A stretch of 64,000 nucleotides of DNA from Lathyrus oleraceus (lineage: Eukaryota > Streptophyta > Magnoliopsida > Fabales > Fabaceae). The position numbers were made by a program, and so were the translations under genes. The notes beneath the pieces were generated by a model. The model was not told the origin of the DNA. It made no database searches and was given only the letters and a program-made list of their open reading frames with translations. This document shows, in pieces, positions 20,846 to 33,299 of this stretch; the first letter of the stretch is position 1; every line of letters begins with the position of its first letter. The stretch spans positions 133,478,354 through 133,542,353 of the forward strand of contig NC_066579.1 in the NCBI RefSeq assembly GCF_024323335.1. The letters are read 5' to 3'.

Positions 20846-22803
20846 TGTCATACCCCAAAATTTGCCCGTTAATCTTCCAAGGCATTCTTCAAGGCACTCC
20901 AACTCATTGTTCAAGACACTGATCTCAAAGGAATAAAAGCCCAGCTCACAAGTGGCCCAATCCAGAAAATGGTCCAAACTGGCATGCTCGCTAGGCGAGC
21001 AACTCCTTCGCCTAGCGAACCCTTCGCTACACGCTCGCCTAGCGAAGCTTACGAATATCAGAATTTTTGGGCTTCATTCTGAGCCCATTAGGTCACAACA
21101 AGAGCATTATAAATAGCCAAGCTTCAGTCAGAAAAAAAGGAGGACAGAGGAAGACGGGCAGAAACCCTGGCATAGAAACCCTGGAGACCAACTCAGAGAA
21201 TTCTGAGTAAAGAAACCCTGAAGGCCGCTCATCCGCACCGAAGTTACCTCCGCCCAACTCCATCCGATACCAAGAGTGGTCAGTCCCTTCAACATCGCAG
21301 CTCAGTTGCAAACAGGTTTGCGCATCACTATTGTTTTATGCTTTTAATCGGTAATCTCTACATACATAAGGCATCATGATTAAATTCTCGGATATGTAAT
21401 TTGATTTCACATGTGAATTTAAGTATGCCTGAATATCCTGAATGTTTGTCCATGCTATTCCTGTAATTAAATGCCATAAAGTTCAGGGTGCCGGAGATCA
21501 TGCTGCTATCAAACTCAAAACCCGTAGCAGCTCGCTAGCACATCGCTAAGCGAGCCTGTAGCGAGCACTCGCTAAGCCTTCGCTAGGCGAAGCAGGAGCG
21601 AACGGGACAGTGGCTGTTTTGTTTCTTTTCTGTTCTGCCTTATGTTTATCTAATCAAGATTTATTATAATTCTGCATTATTTGGCCTGACTTTATGACTG
21701 TTGTGTTTATTTTGTGGTGCAATTTTCAATTGTACTTTATCTCGATGTTCTAACCCGTGCGCTGAATTGTGTAAAGGCTTACATATTCCCGAAGAAACGA
21801 CCGGCTAGGTATTCCACTTTATTTGTGGGATACCCTTATGGAGATGGATTCTGAATTACTTAATTTTAATGTGGAGATTCGTCCTAAATTACCTAGTTGA
21901 TTTTAATGTATTGATTTCATCGATTTTAATGTGGACCTAATTACTTAATCGATTACGGCTATCTAATTAATTGTAAAACTTTGCCTTTAAATATGCGATC
22001 TTGGACCTCTCTTTGTTACCCTACGATATTACGGTATTATGGTCATGTCCCGCGAATGTGAGGATGCACTTAGCAAAGACCCTTCGGTTAAATCATCATA
22101 GTCCCTCGAATGTTGCCTTTGTCCCTCGATGACCCTTCGGTATAGCCTACGGTTAAATGATGATCGTCCCTTCGAATGCTAAGGTATCCTTACAACCGTT
22201 GCTTTCAATGACCAATCGATGATCCTACGATGACCCTTTTACATCCAAAGGATAAAACTACTTATTTCTCACTAATAAGGACGGTTTTACCCTCACAAGG
22301 ATAGGAAATGCCCATCAAGACCTTGGGTAGGTATAACTCTTAATTGCTTACTCACAACTTAAAGATACTTTTCCCACTTCACAAATACTAGAAAATCACC
22401 ACTTGGTATACATTCATACTAGAATCATTACTGAGTTATATTTTTCTAAACCATTTTCAAAACTAAACGAGATAACCACTTTGTATACATTCATACGAGA
22501 GTCATTACAAAGTTAAATTCTCTTTTTCAAAACATTTTCTAAACAATTCACGAACACTTTTTCAGACAAGAAAAATAATATAAGTGATCAAGCAATTAAG
22601 AGCCCATGGATAACCATGGATACAAAGGGTGCTAACACCTTCCCTTTGTATAATGTACCTCCCGAACCCAAAATCTAATTAAGGTCTTTCCTGTTCTTTT
22701 CCACCTTTCCTTATTGGATAAAAGAAAAGTCGATGGCGACTCTTGCTAACCGCGACATTTGCTTTCCAAAGCAAAACACAAAAAGTCAGTTCACCGTATG
22801 ACA
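20846..22803 (+). mobile_element. solo LTR, 1958 bp, with CCACC duplication
   Basis: Begins TGTCATAC and ends GTATGACA, an 8-bp perfect terminal inverted repeat, and is flanked by CCACC on both sides. No internal retrotransposon region is present, so it is a solo LTR left by LTR-LTR recombination. Near its 3' end it shares the GGTGCTAACACCTTCC box (about 22627) and a TGGCGACTCT motif (22734-22743) with the Ogre LTRs, which suggests a related Ty3/gypsy lineage. CGC-TAG-GCG palindromes occur at 20986-21060 and 21530-21600. Confidence 0.9.
21108..21116 (+). promoter_or_regulatory. TATA box of the solo LTR
   Basis: TATAAATAG, 263 bp into the plus-strand LTR, in GC-richer surroundings and followed by purine-rich DNA. 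A plausible LTR promoter; the start site was not tested. Confidence 0.6.
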
Positions 22804-22918
22804 CCACCGCACTTTTATTTATCCAAAGGAATGGCTAAAAAGCGAACAAAAGCCTAAGAAGTTTTACACATAGAAAACTAATGAAAAGATCAGAGATCGG
22901 GGTAAGGGGTAAATTACA

Positions 22919-22946
22919 CAATGGGAAGGTGTTAGGCACCCAAAAC
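22919..22946 (-). other. conserved U5 box (LTR B)
   Basis: In sense this region reads GGTGCCTAACACCTTCCCAT. Near-identical boxes occur in the plus-strand solo LTR (about 41379-41402), the 1958 bp solo LTR (about 22627), LTR A (about 5098-5118) and LTR C (about 56056-56076). Confidence 0.75.
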
Positions 22947-23749
22947 GTCCTAGGTACTCCTAGGGAGCCCTTTTCACACTTGTTGTACGAAATGTTATTT
23001 GTTTATGAAATATTTATTGTGCAAACATGGATTGAAGGGATGAGAAAAGAATATACAAGTTATTATTTTTGTGTTTGAACGGATGAACCCGTTGCCTACG
23101 TACCTTTCCATGGAAGGTAAGGATCAAAACGCCGTAGTTCGGCTAAAAGATTTCCAAAATATGAGTGGGTTCATTTTAAACAAAAGCCCTAAGGTCTTTC
23201 GTTATCCACGGGAGAAAACTCAACCTTATACAAACAACAAGTCCACCATGTGAGAAAAGCTTCAACTTGCTAGTGAGGGGTTAACCCTATAATAAGCAAG
23301 GAAGTCTTACAATTCAATCACTAAGGACAAGAAGGTGAGATTAATATCAACCAACTAGGATAAATCAAACCTATAGCTAATGCATGAAAACTTATCAAGA
23401 ATGGACAAAGCCACAAAACAATTGAATGAGTTGGATTAACCAATTAGGATTTATTCATAAAAAGATGGTCAAGGTATGATTAGAATTCAATTCAAAGAAG
23501 TATTATGAAATGGAGTTTGAAAAATCAAAGGCCTAAGGCCTAGGTTTCTAATTTGAAAAGAGATGAAAATGTTTGCACAATATTTTTCGGGTTGAGATTA
23601 ACATGCACATGGAGGTTTAAAGAAACAAAAAGGTGGGTGGGTGAGGAAGTAAAACTTCTTAGATGTTCACCTCTTGAAATCATATGTAGATAATTCAAGT
23701 GATTCCTTTGGAATGAGGCAACAATGCAGGTAAGCAAATGAAAAATGGA

Positions 23750-24070
23750 TACCGGATGCCAATCAATGGACTTATACCAATCTCCTAAATAAAACAATGA
23801 TACCGGATGCCAATCAATGGGCTTATACCAATCTCACAAACAAACATGGATACCGGATACCAATCAATGGATTTACACCAATCTCCTAAAACAAAACAAT
23901 GATACCGGATGCCAATCAATGGACTTATACCAGTCTCACAAACAAACATGGATACCGGATACCAATCAATGGATTTACACCAATTTCCTAAAACAAAACA
24001 ATGATACCAGATGCCAATCAATGGACTTACACTAGTCTCACACCATATCATAGGAACAACTGCCAAGTAA
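23750..24070. repeat. tandem repeat with TGCCAATCAATGGACTTA core (LTR B)
   Basis: About seven units of roughly 50-60 bp, each with GATACCGGAT followed by the TGCCAATCAATGGACTTA core and a CCAATCTCCT or CAGTCTCAC tail. The two tails tend to alternate, giving a higher-order period near 120 bp. Equivalent shorter arrays occur in LTRs A and C. Confidence 0.85.
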
Positions 24071-27000
24071 TGGACTTATGCTTGTCTCCTCCATGGACAA
24101 AGCAAAATGCTATAAAGCAAAGTTTATGAAATGATATACAAATGATGATGATAAATGCACTAAGGCACACTCAAGCAAATATGCACAGATGAATCAAGTA
24201 AGCAGACAATCAAGTCAGTTAGCACACACTATATACAAGCAATTAGGCTCAAGCAAGGTTAGACTTTAAAGTCAACTGGAATGGGGTAATATGAGCTCTT
24301 AACCCTAACATTGAGAGTTAGGGTGAAGCAGATGAAATGGAGATGAGGGGTGTGCTTCATAGCTCTTATCCCTGGCCTGGGAGAGCTTTAAACAATAGAA
24401 TGTGTGGGAGTTCAGAAAGTTGGAACTCTTCTCCACAAGTGATTTGACTCTATAAGATCTTGGGTTAATATCCACAATGCATCAACATGTTATGTGAGGA
24501 AAGTGGATGACACACTGAATAGTAGGAGATGGATTACACATCTCTTTTATCTACCAATTGCCTCATAAGAGGACTTTTCCTGCTTGGCACAAAGAGTAAA
24601 CTATCACAAGCATTGCCTCTTAAGGAGGACTTCAGACAAGTGCCTGCCCCCATAACAGGACAGGTCTTCCAGACTACATGAAGAAGAGAGGTTATACCTA
24701 AGTGGTTAAGCAACCAAGCAAAAACAAGTTCAAAATGAACTTAAGCAACTAATGTACCTGTGGAAACATCAAACAAATCAGTACAACTATACAGACAAAC
24801 AACCAACAGTTAATATCAACAGTCAAACCCAATAAGCAAAGGCATAAGCCACAAGTCAAGCTCAAATGAGTTAACAACCCTACAAAACACACAATGTTAG
24901 TAGTCAAAGGCAAACATCAAATGCTCAAATGATGGAGCATTAACAACTATGTAACTTGGATGTTCAATCTGAAATCAAAGCTCAAACATGAAAGGCAAAC
25001 CACTAGGTCAAAGCCTAGGGTCAAAGATGGGGAAAAAATTCAAAACAGAAGCTGAAAATTAACATGAATCAACTTCAAACACATCTTGAAACAATCCAAA
25101 AGGTCTCACATCAATATCATATACCAAATGCATTTCATGATCAATTGAAGTTCAAGACTATTTTAAAACACAAATGTGACCAACCAGAATGAAAAATCTC
25201 AATTAAATCAGAAATCAATCAAATAATTCCAAGAAAATTCATGCTCATTCACAACATCCATAACAAGCATCATGCAAAAAATCAGAGCAATTGGAATTCA
25301 TTAGGCATGGTAAACACATCACATAAGATGAACAAGCAAAGGTGTGACACAAATTGTCACACCTACATTCACATGATCATAAAACAGCAAAGTCACATGA
25401 TAAAAATACCAAATCAACACCATAATTTCAAGCAAAGTGTCTAGTTTCATCATGCAAATTTTCAGATTCATTGGATAAAAGCTCAGCATTTCACAAATGA
25501 AGAAAGAAGGCAAGGTCAAAATGCATACATGTACAAGAACCCTAGGCAAAATATTTTCCAGGCCAAGCACAATTTTAGAATTGATGATCATAAAAAACTA
25601 GATAGAAAATGTGACACAATGCAAAAATCCTCATATTTTTTGGATCATTTTTCAAATTGATATGAATTTCTAAAGATTGAAATGAAATTGAAATAAAAAT
25701 TGAAACAAGAAATGGATTAATTGAATTTATTTATTTAATTTGAAATATGGCTGTTGGCGCCAAGACCATACGCTGCGTTTCATTTAAATTGGCTCTGGCC
25801 AATCAGAGCGCTGCATGAGTGCTGCATGCAACCAATAGCGCGCTAACCCTAACAAACAATAGGAAACGCTAAATCGTGGCCAAAACTGGATTGAAACCGT
25901 GGCCAAAAGTCCTGAACTTCTTCTTCTCCAGCTCGCGCGCATGAACAGTGAACAACAACAAACCTCAAGAACATTTTCTCCAGTTTTTGAAAACAAGCAT
26001 ATGTACATGTAGCATAAACATCAAGGATCATGAATCAACTATTGGCTAAACATGGATCATCGTATATCAAATGGATCGAGCAAATCAAGTTTCATCATCA
26101 AGACTTTAAACAATCGAATCTCAGTCAATAATGCATGGATTTCAGTGATTCAAAGCTCAGAACAACCACAACAACGAGATCTACAACATTAGCATAAGCA
26201 ATTTGAGAAAAGAGAGAAACGATTTCGTGACCTCTTGAAGTGCAGCTTTGAAATTCAATGAAATCAGGCCTTGCAATGCTCAAATGATCTTCTATGCAGC
26301 TTGTACAAGTGTTTGGAAGGAAGGTGGAGGCTCAATTGCACACGATTCAACAGAATTTTGATTTCACCATTGATGAGTTCAAGCTTCAAGCTGCTTCAAA
26401 CTGCACGAATTGCTATGGATCTTCCTTCAAACTTGCTCCATGATGCTTCCAAATGATGAATCAAGTAATGGATTGTGCTTTGGTTTGAAGAAAATGAGAG
26501 AAAATTTTGAGAGAAAAAGTGTGAAAAATTTTGAGATCTGAAAATTGTGATGTTGTTCTCTGAAAACAGTTAGGGTTTGTGTTATATACTCCCTCCTAAT
26601 CATGCTCTTAATCATGCTTAAGCAAATGCTAATGGTAATTAGTGAAATGAGGTGTTTATGCAAAATGACAATTTCACCCTATGCATGAAAATGCATGGTG
26701 AACAGTGCACGAGATTGGATTGAATTTCACTTAAAATTTCATTTTAAAATCAATGGTAATTGCCAAATATTCAAATAATTCACCAATTTTAAATTTCAAG
26801 ATTTCCCTCCAAAAATTCAAGAATTGGCAAATAATTATATGATGACAATTGATGAAATGCAATGCAAGATTTTAAAATTAGAGGTCAAAATGAGAAATTA
26901 GCAAAAAGAACCACTTGAATTGGAGCTATGGTTGAGAAGTTATGCACATTTGAAGTTCAATGTATACTTTGCCATGTCTTGATCATATCTCCTTAACCAC

Positions 27001-27717
27001 ACATGAGAAATTGATGATCTTGGACTTTTTGGAAATGGGAGAGAAAGATCTACAACTTTCATGTTAAACAAAATTTCATTTGAAGCTTTCTTGATGATGT
27101 AAATTGAAGTTGAAGTTGGATGAAAACCTTTCCATTTTTGGCAATTTTGAATTATAGGTCACTTTCTATTTTTGGAAAGTTTTGACCTGACTTTATTTTC
27201 TTCAATGTTGATGTTTGAAATGTCAAATGAGACTTATTTGAACATGAATGAAGTATTTCTAATCACTTCCCACCTCAAAATCCACTGTTGACTTGGCAGT
27301 TGACTTTCTAGGCCTCCAATTGATCTGACAATGTTCTGATGAAATTCAAGCCTCTACCACTTGGGATTTTGATTCAAAATGACATCATAGCTCATATGAA
27401 CTCTTGATAATGATTTTGGTGTCCAAAGTCTCAAGAATGGCCACCATCTATTGCTCAATGATTGCCTTTGACTGTCTTAACCTGTGATTGCTTCATCTGC
27501 AAGACAAGGGTTAGATGACATATTTTTGTACTTTTGGTTAGTGATAAAAGGAAAAGCAATGATATACAAATGCAAAACATGCTTGGTGATAAAGAACCAC
27601 TCTCAAAAGGATAACCAACCCACAGGGAAGGAAACAAGATGCACAATGATCCTTGAGGCAATGAATGATATGATATGAAGCCATGAGGGATCTTAGGGAC
27701 AAAATTGGGGTCTTACA

Positions 27718-29216
27718 ACGTGTTAGCTTTCAAACGCTTCAAACCACGCCTCAAACGGAGTTACGAAACTCAAGCTATGGTTAAAATGACAAGTGAACCA
27801 ATATATTACACCCTGAAACCAATTTATTGTGCCTGACTCCCTGTTTCACTAATTTTTCACGTTTCAAAGGGGACACTGGTCGATTACACCAAGTAACCAA
27901 TCAATTGATTCAAGCTTTTTGTCCAAAAAGTTATAGTTTTAACAAGTGAACCAATAAATTCCACTACCCCTCGATTGGTTTGGATGTTTTTTTTCCAAAA
28001 ATTCCATGTTGTACTTCATCTTCTCCAACTATTAATCCCTCTAAACCTTCCCTTGGCCTAATCTAACATGGATGAATATTTTACACGATTAATTTATCAT
28101 CAAAATAGAATTGTATGATAGAATTTAGACATCACCATTTTTCTCACCAATTCATTCACAATTTAACAACACATTTATTATATTAACACATACTAATATG
28201 AACACCAACAATCCAAATTTTACATATGATGGTATACGAGTTTTAATAGTAAGAATCAAATACTAATTCATGTTTATCACAACAATTGAGATAGGTTTTA
28301 TACAAATCTTCTCAAAACACACAAACTCAACAATGGAGAAAAAGAGAGAGATAAAAACTAGAGGAGGGTGACAATTCCTTTCTACCCTTCATGAAATTGA
28401 CACCGACATTTGAGTAATCCCCCTACCTAAAGTTCCAGGAATTACTCAAGCTCTAACTATAGTGATCTCCTTTCCCAAATCCTTGTTCTTCCTTTTTCTC
28501 ACTTTGCCTCTTGCCTCTTTTTCTCAATGCAACTTCTACGTATCAGTAAACTCTCTCAACCCTCACGCTTTTCTTTTTAAATTAAAACATAATTCCCCTA
28601 TTTTGGTTATTCCACTTTTACCCTTCCCATCTCAAATTTCCCTTATTTTTCTAAAAACTCTAATTTCCACCCAAACATCACTATTTATTTTATTTTATTT
28701 ATTATTCTATATTTCTACTCATTTTAAAATTAATTAAAAATTCTAATTAATTTCTACCGCTCTTCCTAACTCCCACCAACATGCCCACTAATGCCACATA
28801 CCACATATATACACCAAATAATAATAAAAAAACATATTAAATCACTTAAATACTAAAATAAAATGCAGTTAAATTCAATTAAATAATTGAACTAAATTTG
28901 GGGTGTTACAATCCCTAACCTTCAATTAGATATTTCTACCCGTATTTACAATTAGTCAATAGTTTTTAAGGGTCCACACGACCTTCCACACATGACCACC
29001 ATATCATATCCTCTTAAATACACCACCTATAAATGTAACTTTATTTTTATTCTCACTCCTAAAAAATGGCCATGACCTCCATCATAAAGGATATGTTAAG
29101 GGAAGGTATCACTATCCCAAGTAACACCCCTTTCTCCTCCATAGTCTTGTTAGTAAAAAAATGGAACTTGGTGATTTTATATGGATTATAGGGCCCTCAG
29201 TTCTATAATAATAAAA
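27718..29216 (-). repeat. flank X', right copy of the duplicated block
   Basis: 1499 bp matching 10867-12365 at the same length. It contains the same older LTR start (TGTAACACCCC in sense at 28910). Its right border is set by the left copy's junction; here the sequence continues into the CT microsatellite. Confidence 0.8.
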
Positions 29217-29218
29217 GA

Positions 29219-29257
<39 letters not shown>

Positions 29258-29262
29258 CTCTC

Positions 29263-29321
<59 letters not shown>
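29217..29321. repeat. compound microsatellite (TC)n(TATC)n(TC)n(CA)n
   Basis: About 105 bp of nested dinucleotide and tetranucleotide repeats in the order CT, CTAT, CT with one CCCT interruption, then CA. A run of 10 or more C follows near 29450. The frame at 29181-29378 is a translation of this repeat. Confidence 0.95.
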
Positions 29322-30769
29322 ATCATTTACTTTCCTTTATATTTCCATTTTTCGTTGCTTCTATCTATACTATTTTAACCATACAAACACAAACTCTATT
29401 TTTAAGTAATTAATTTTAATTTAATCATAATTGTTGAATACCAAAATTCACCCCCCCCCCCTTATACTTGGAGTCACTTGTTCAATACAAGATAAACTTA
29501 TTCTTAAGTTATCATCAAATTAATGTTTCATCAGAAAATACGCAAAATACTTCTTTTCGGACTTTTGATGGTCATTCAATTTGGGCTCTTTAATCTCCCA
29601 TCCATTTTTCAACCTGCCATGAATTGTTTTCTAGGTCCTTACCTACAACAATTTTTTTTGTTTTGTTTTTTTAATGATATATTGATTTCAAATTAGAGTG
29701 CTCACTTAGTTCATTTGCAAAGTTATTTTTAACTTGTTAGAGGCACGTGTTATTGTTTGAGGTTCATTTTTCTTCTATATTAGGTCTCTTGGTGCTTACT
29801 CCATTGCAATGGAAAAACTATGTTTCCTCATATAAGGATTTAAAATTTCATTTGATTGGGGTTTTAGAGATATTGATATTGAATCATACACTATTTTATT
29901 CTCTAAAGCTAGTCCTAGTGTTAGACACCCTTGTAAGTAGCACGGAAATTTCTTGACCTACTCACATGAGGAAATATCGACACTTAAATTAACATATCTT
30001 CTAGTGTACAAGTGGGTAGGAGAGAAACATGAGAAACATGCATGTGTGGACTTGATTATGATTTCTCCACTTGTGAGATCTGAGGACTAGGGATTTTATT
30101 GTAGGACATACATCCCTCAAAGTCTCCTCAAGTAAACTGGTCAAATATAAGAAAAAGTGTTCTGAAAATCAACATGCCTTTATATCATTTGCATTTGATA
30201 CTTTTGTATTCCTAGCACCAGAGACCATTTATCTTTTACAAAGAGTACTTAGACTCATGCATTACAATGTTACGTCTCTTAGAGCTATGAACATTTTTAT
30301 AAAATGATTTAGTTTGTATTCAAAAAAAGAAATAGCGGCGCAACTTATACTTGCCTTTCATTTATATGTAATGCTTATTTGTTTAGATATTTCAATGTAA
30401 AAGTAAACTAAAATCACTTCTACCCATAAACATTTAAATATGTTTATAATATCTTTAATGTGAAATATTCATAGATGTAAAAAATCTTAAATGTTTTTAA
30501 GTAGTTGAGTTTTTACTCTCTATCTCATGTTTTCAATGAAACCAACTAGATTGCAAATGTTCTTTTCCAACACAAGGAAGCTTAGTAGGCATGCCAATGA
30601 GGGTGGAACATGCTTGATTTTCAACATTACCAACCTTGTCCCCACCTCTCTATACCACCCCGACCCATCCTCAAACTCAATTGGAGACTATTATTGAACA
30701 CTTATAATTAAAACCATATATATTAAAACAATACCAAAATATTACAAATGTGCTTGGGGATAAAATTAA
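29322..30769. other. unassigned AT-rich intergenic DNA
   Basis: About 1.45 kb with no LTR border, long frame or domain I recognise. The largest open frame (29747-29956, plus) has no recognisable motif. It may be old flanking DNA or very decayed repeat. Confidence 0.5.
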
Positions 30770-30779
30770 GGATTTGGTC

Positions 30780-31080
30780 TAGTCCATTTATTTTTATTCC
30801 ACAAAGAAAACCAAGTTAGTGTATAAGCGATCGCAATTTGATCTCTCAGAATATTCCTAAAGTTCACTTTTTCAAACCCTTCCTTCAACTTCTTCATTGT
30901 CTTGCATGTCATACCCGCATCCGTTGGAGGGATATCCTCGTTGTCTTACATCATTTTCACCAACGTCAAGTTGTCATAGACAAAATATACTTTTTTGAGC
31001 TTAAGCTTTAATGATTTTCCATCGCTATCTTAAGAGCCATCGCTTCCGCCGCAAGAGCGTTGTCGTTTTTTATTCGTCTG
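30780..31080 (-). pseudogene. LINE RNase H-like fragment (RVT_3 type)
   Basis: Minus-strand readings give ALAAEAMALKIAMEN and, in another frame, DNLTLVKMM, resembling the AEAxALxxA and DNxxxVxxI motifs of plant LINE RNase H. The frame breaks between them. Tentative, based on short motifs in the right order. Confidence 0.45.
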
Positions 31081-32068
31081 ATCGCCTCCTGCATGATTAT
31101 GATTTTTTTCGGATCCGTGAGATTCAAACGTATCCCCAAAATCATTTTCTCAACAAGACTAGCATCATTTTTTACTCTTACCCATTTTTCTTTGTCAGTT
31201 ATTTTTTGATCTTCAAACGTCTTCTCTTGCTCAGTACTATGGAAGTTTGTGTTAGCATCTTTGTTGATTGTTTGATTTTGATCATTTGCAATGTTGATAT
31301 ATTTATGATCATAGATTTAAATATAGATGTTCCTCTTCCTCTTGGTGTTGGAGCCAATGACCACCGACAACTGCTTCATCACTGTGAATGATAATGTTCA
31401 AGAACTCTTTTTATAATTCTGAAGGTATCTGCTTCAATTACCCTTCTTACTTTGGATCTCGTTATTTTTCTCCATGGTATGTTGTTGGTAGTTTGTTTCA
31501 TCTTTAGTTGGTTCATGTTTGTCATGACGTTCACGATCTTTTGAGAATTGTCAACTTTCTTCTCCTTGTATTTTCCCTTTTCTTTGTCGTTTTATGAATT
31601 TTTCCAGAGTTCTTATTATGAACCATATCCCTTTTAATCTTCTCGTTATTTTCCCTAACTTGGATTCCATGATAAGTGTTTTTCTTTTTGTTGCTATCTC
31701 TACTCTCAAGGTAAAGCGTATATGTGGTGTCTTTTTTTATCTTACCCTCTCTCTGGATTTCTCCATCTCTAGACAAGTGATATTTTGATTGTCCCTATTA
31801 TCCTTCCTCCCTTCATTCTTATCATTAAGCTTTTGTATGTTTTTATAATTTCGTTATTCCCATGTGTGTGAAGATTTGTTGGTGTCTTCCTCGTGTGTAT
31901 TTTGATTCCAGGCCGTTTGGTAAGCTCGGAAGCTTCTATTTTCTAATTAAAGGGCTTCAATAACATGTAAGTTCAGATGATTTTATTTATGGCTGTCTAT
32001 ATATTATCAATCATATGTATGAATCTAGATAGGGAGATTTTATCCATTCTTCTGATGTTATCTAGGGT
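31081..32068. other. unassigned stretch inside the LINE remnant
   Basis: About 1 kb between RNase H-like and zf-RVT parts, longer than expected for a plant LINE. Small frames at 31011-31391 (plus) and 31531-31776 (minus, lysine-rich) show no known domain. It may include a foreign insertion. Confidence 0.4.
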
Positions 32069-32254
32069 CTAGTTTATGAAATTTAGATTACCCATGTGAT
32101 TGTCGTTGAAATTGATGTTTAATTGTGACGATATCAAAAAATACCTAGACCACCAACATTTTTTAAAATAGTGGTATATATCATCCACCTTAGATCTGCA
32201 TCTAGGACAAAGTAAATTCGTTCTAGCACCCTTACTGGTCAACCTCTCCTTCAC
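32069..32254 (-). pseudogene. LINE zf-RVT zinc-binding region
   Basis: 61 residues: ERLTSKGARTNLLCPRC and then DDIYHYFKKCWWSRYFL. The CPRC plus H-x4-C arrangement is the zf-RVT signature found after RT in plant LINEs. A frame change separates it from the preceding part. Confidence 0.75.
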
Positions 32255-32295
32255 AGGGAGAATGCTATGAAGCAGTATCCAAAGAAGGAATTGAG

Positions 32296-33036
32296 TTATG
32301 GGGTCACCTTACTTCCCCAAAATATCTTCCATACTTCATTTTCATTGTTATTGTTTGAACATTTCAAACTACATTTTCTATTCCACTCTATGATTTTATA
32401 ATACCTTGTCTTGATCGAGTAATGTTCATCTTTGCTAGCTTTCCAACTGAGGCACTCTTTCTTATCCAAGTTATTAAGATGGATTCTCAGAATAGTGTTG
32501 TCATCTATAGGAATGAACATATCATTTATTAGGTCTAAGTTCCAACAACTTTTTCCAATATCAATGAGGTCCCTAACTCTAATCGTCCTTGTGTCCAAGG
32601 GTTTTTGTCTTAGGATTTTAAACCTACATTGGTTTGGGATCCAGTTATCTTCCCAAATCCTAATGTTATTCCCATTCCATATCTCCCAGCATCTACCTTG
32701 ATTTATGACCCAAATGCTACTATGAAGACTTTTCCATAGGTAACTAGGTATGCCCCCTATCTTAGCCTGGAGAACATTAGTCTTAGGATAGTACTTAGAT
32801 TTTATGATTTTAGCCACCATAGACCGAGGGTTACTATAAAGCCAACAAATCCTCTTAGCTAACATATCCATGTTAAAGTCTTGAATAATTTTTAACTCAA
32901 TGCCTCTCTCCCCCTTACCTGGATAAAGCATTTTCCATTTTATCCAATGAATCTTGGACTTACCACACCAGAATATAGTAGACAATTTGTCAATCTTCTT
33001 GCATAAGTTTTTAGATAGGAGAAAAAAGCTCATCAC
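32296..33036 (-). pseudogene. LINE post-RT region (246 aa frame)
   Basis: The longest open piece of this LINE. It starts SFFLLSKNLCKKIDKLSTIF, followed by KIHWIKWKMLYPGKGERGI, DMLAKRICWLYSNPRSMVAKI, SYLWKSLHSSIWVI and IRIWEDNWIP. These are hallmark phrases of the region between RT and zf-RVT in plant L1-like elements. One frame change separates it from the upstream 33011-33286 piece, where TYLGLPTYIGQSKDGILSYI lies. No stand-alone function. Confidence 0.85.
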
Positions 33037-33286
33037 ATAAGTGGGGATAACTTGAGCTACTTACTTTATAAGAGTAAAATTTTCTACATATAAGAGAGTA
33101 TTCTCCTTTCACGTCTTTATCTTTTTTTCTGATTCTATCTAGGATATAACTAAGGATTCCATCCTTAGATTGACCTATGTATGTAGGAAGCCCTAGGTAA
33201 GTATCAATTTTGTTCACCAAAGGGATTCCTAGAACTTTGATGAAATGATCTTTAACCTTTTGATTGGTACTTTTGTTGAACACCAT
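33011..33286 (-). pseudogene. LINE RT thumb / connection fragment
   Basis: 91 residues including IDTYLGLPTYIGQSKDGILSYILDRI, a typical segment following the RT palm in plant LINEs. It overlaps the next fragment in another frame, showing a frameshift near 33020-33040. Confidence 0.75.
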
Positions 33287-33299
33287 TTAAGATTTTTAG

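Larger units (their letters stand above)
12382..27717 (-). mobile_element. Ogre-type Ty3/gypsy element B, internally deleted
   Basis: In sense order: 5' LTR (27717 to 20770, interrupted by a solo LTR), PBS (20763-20747), leader (to about 19560), a C-terminal piece of gag-pro (19435-19010), a pre-RT linker (18756-18556), integrase C-terminus (18459-18091), a long 3' noncoding region (17930-13470) and the first 1088 bp of the 3' LTR (13469-12382). Capsid, protease, RT, RNase H and most of integrase are absent. It could move only with proteins supplied by other copies. Confidence 0.85.
20770..27717 (-). repeat. 5' LTR of element B (4985 bp net), split by a solo LTR
   Basis: In sense it starts TGTAAGACCCC at 27717 and ends GCTACA at 20770. 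The solo LTR 20846-22803 plus one 5-bp target copy interrupts it, leaving 76 + 4909 bp. A TATATAAC-type box lies near 26580-26588 in sense. U5 contains the shared GGTGCCTAACACC box (22920-22945) and a PBS-like motif (20835-20843). The frame at 27484-27678 also occurs in L1 and L2 and is not a gene. Confidence 0.85.

Noticed and set aside
29181..29378. Serine/leucine-rich peptide
   Set aside because: It translates the CT/CA microsatellite.
29747..29956. Possible small host gene
   Set aside because: A 69-residue hydrophobic frame with no motif, poor context and no visible splice structure; no support for a gene.
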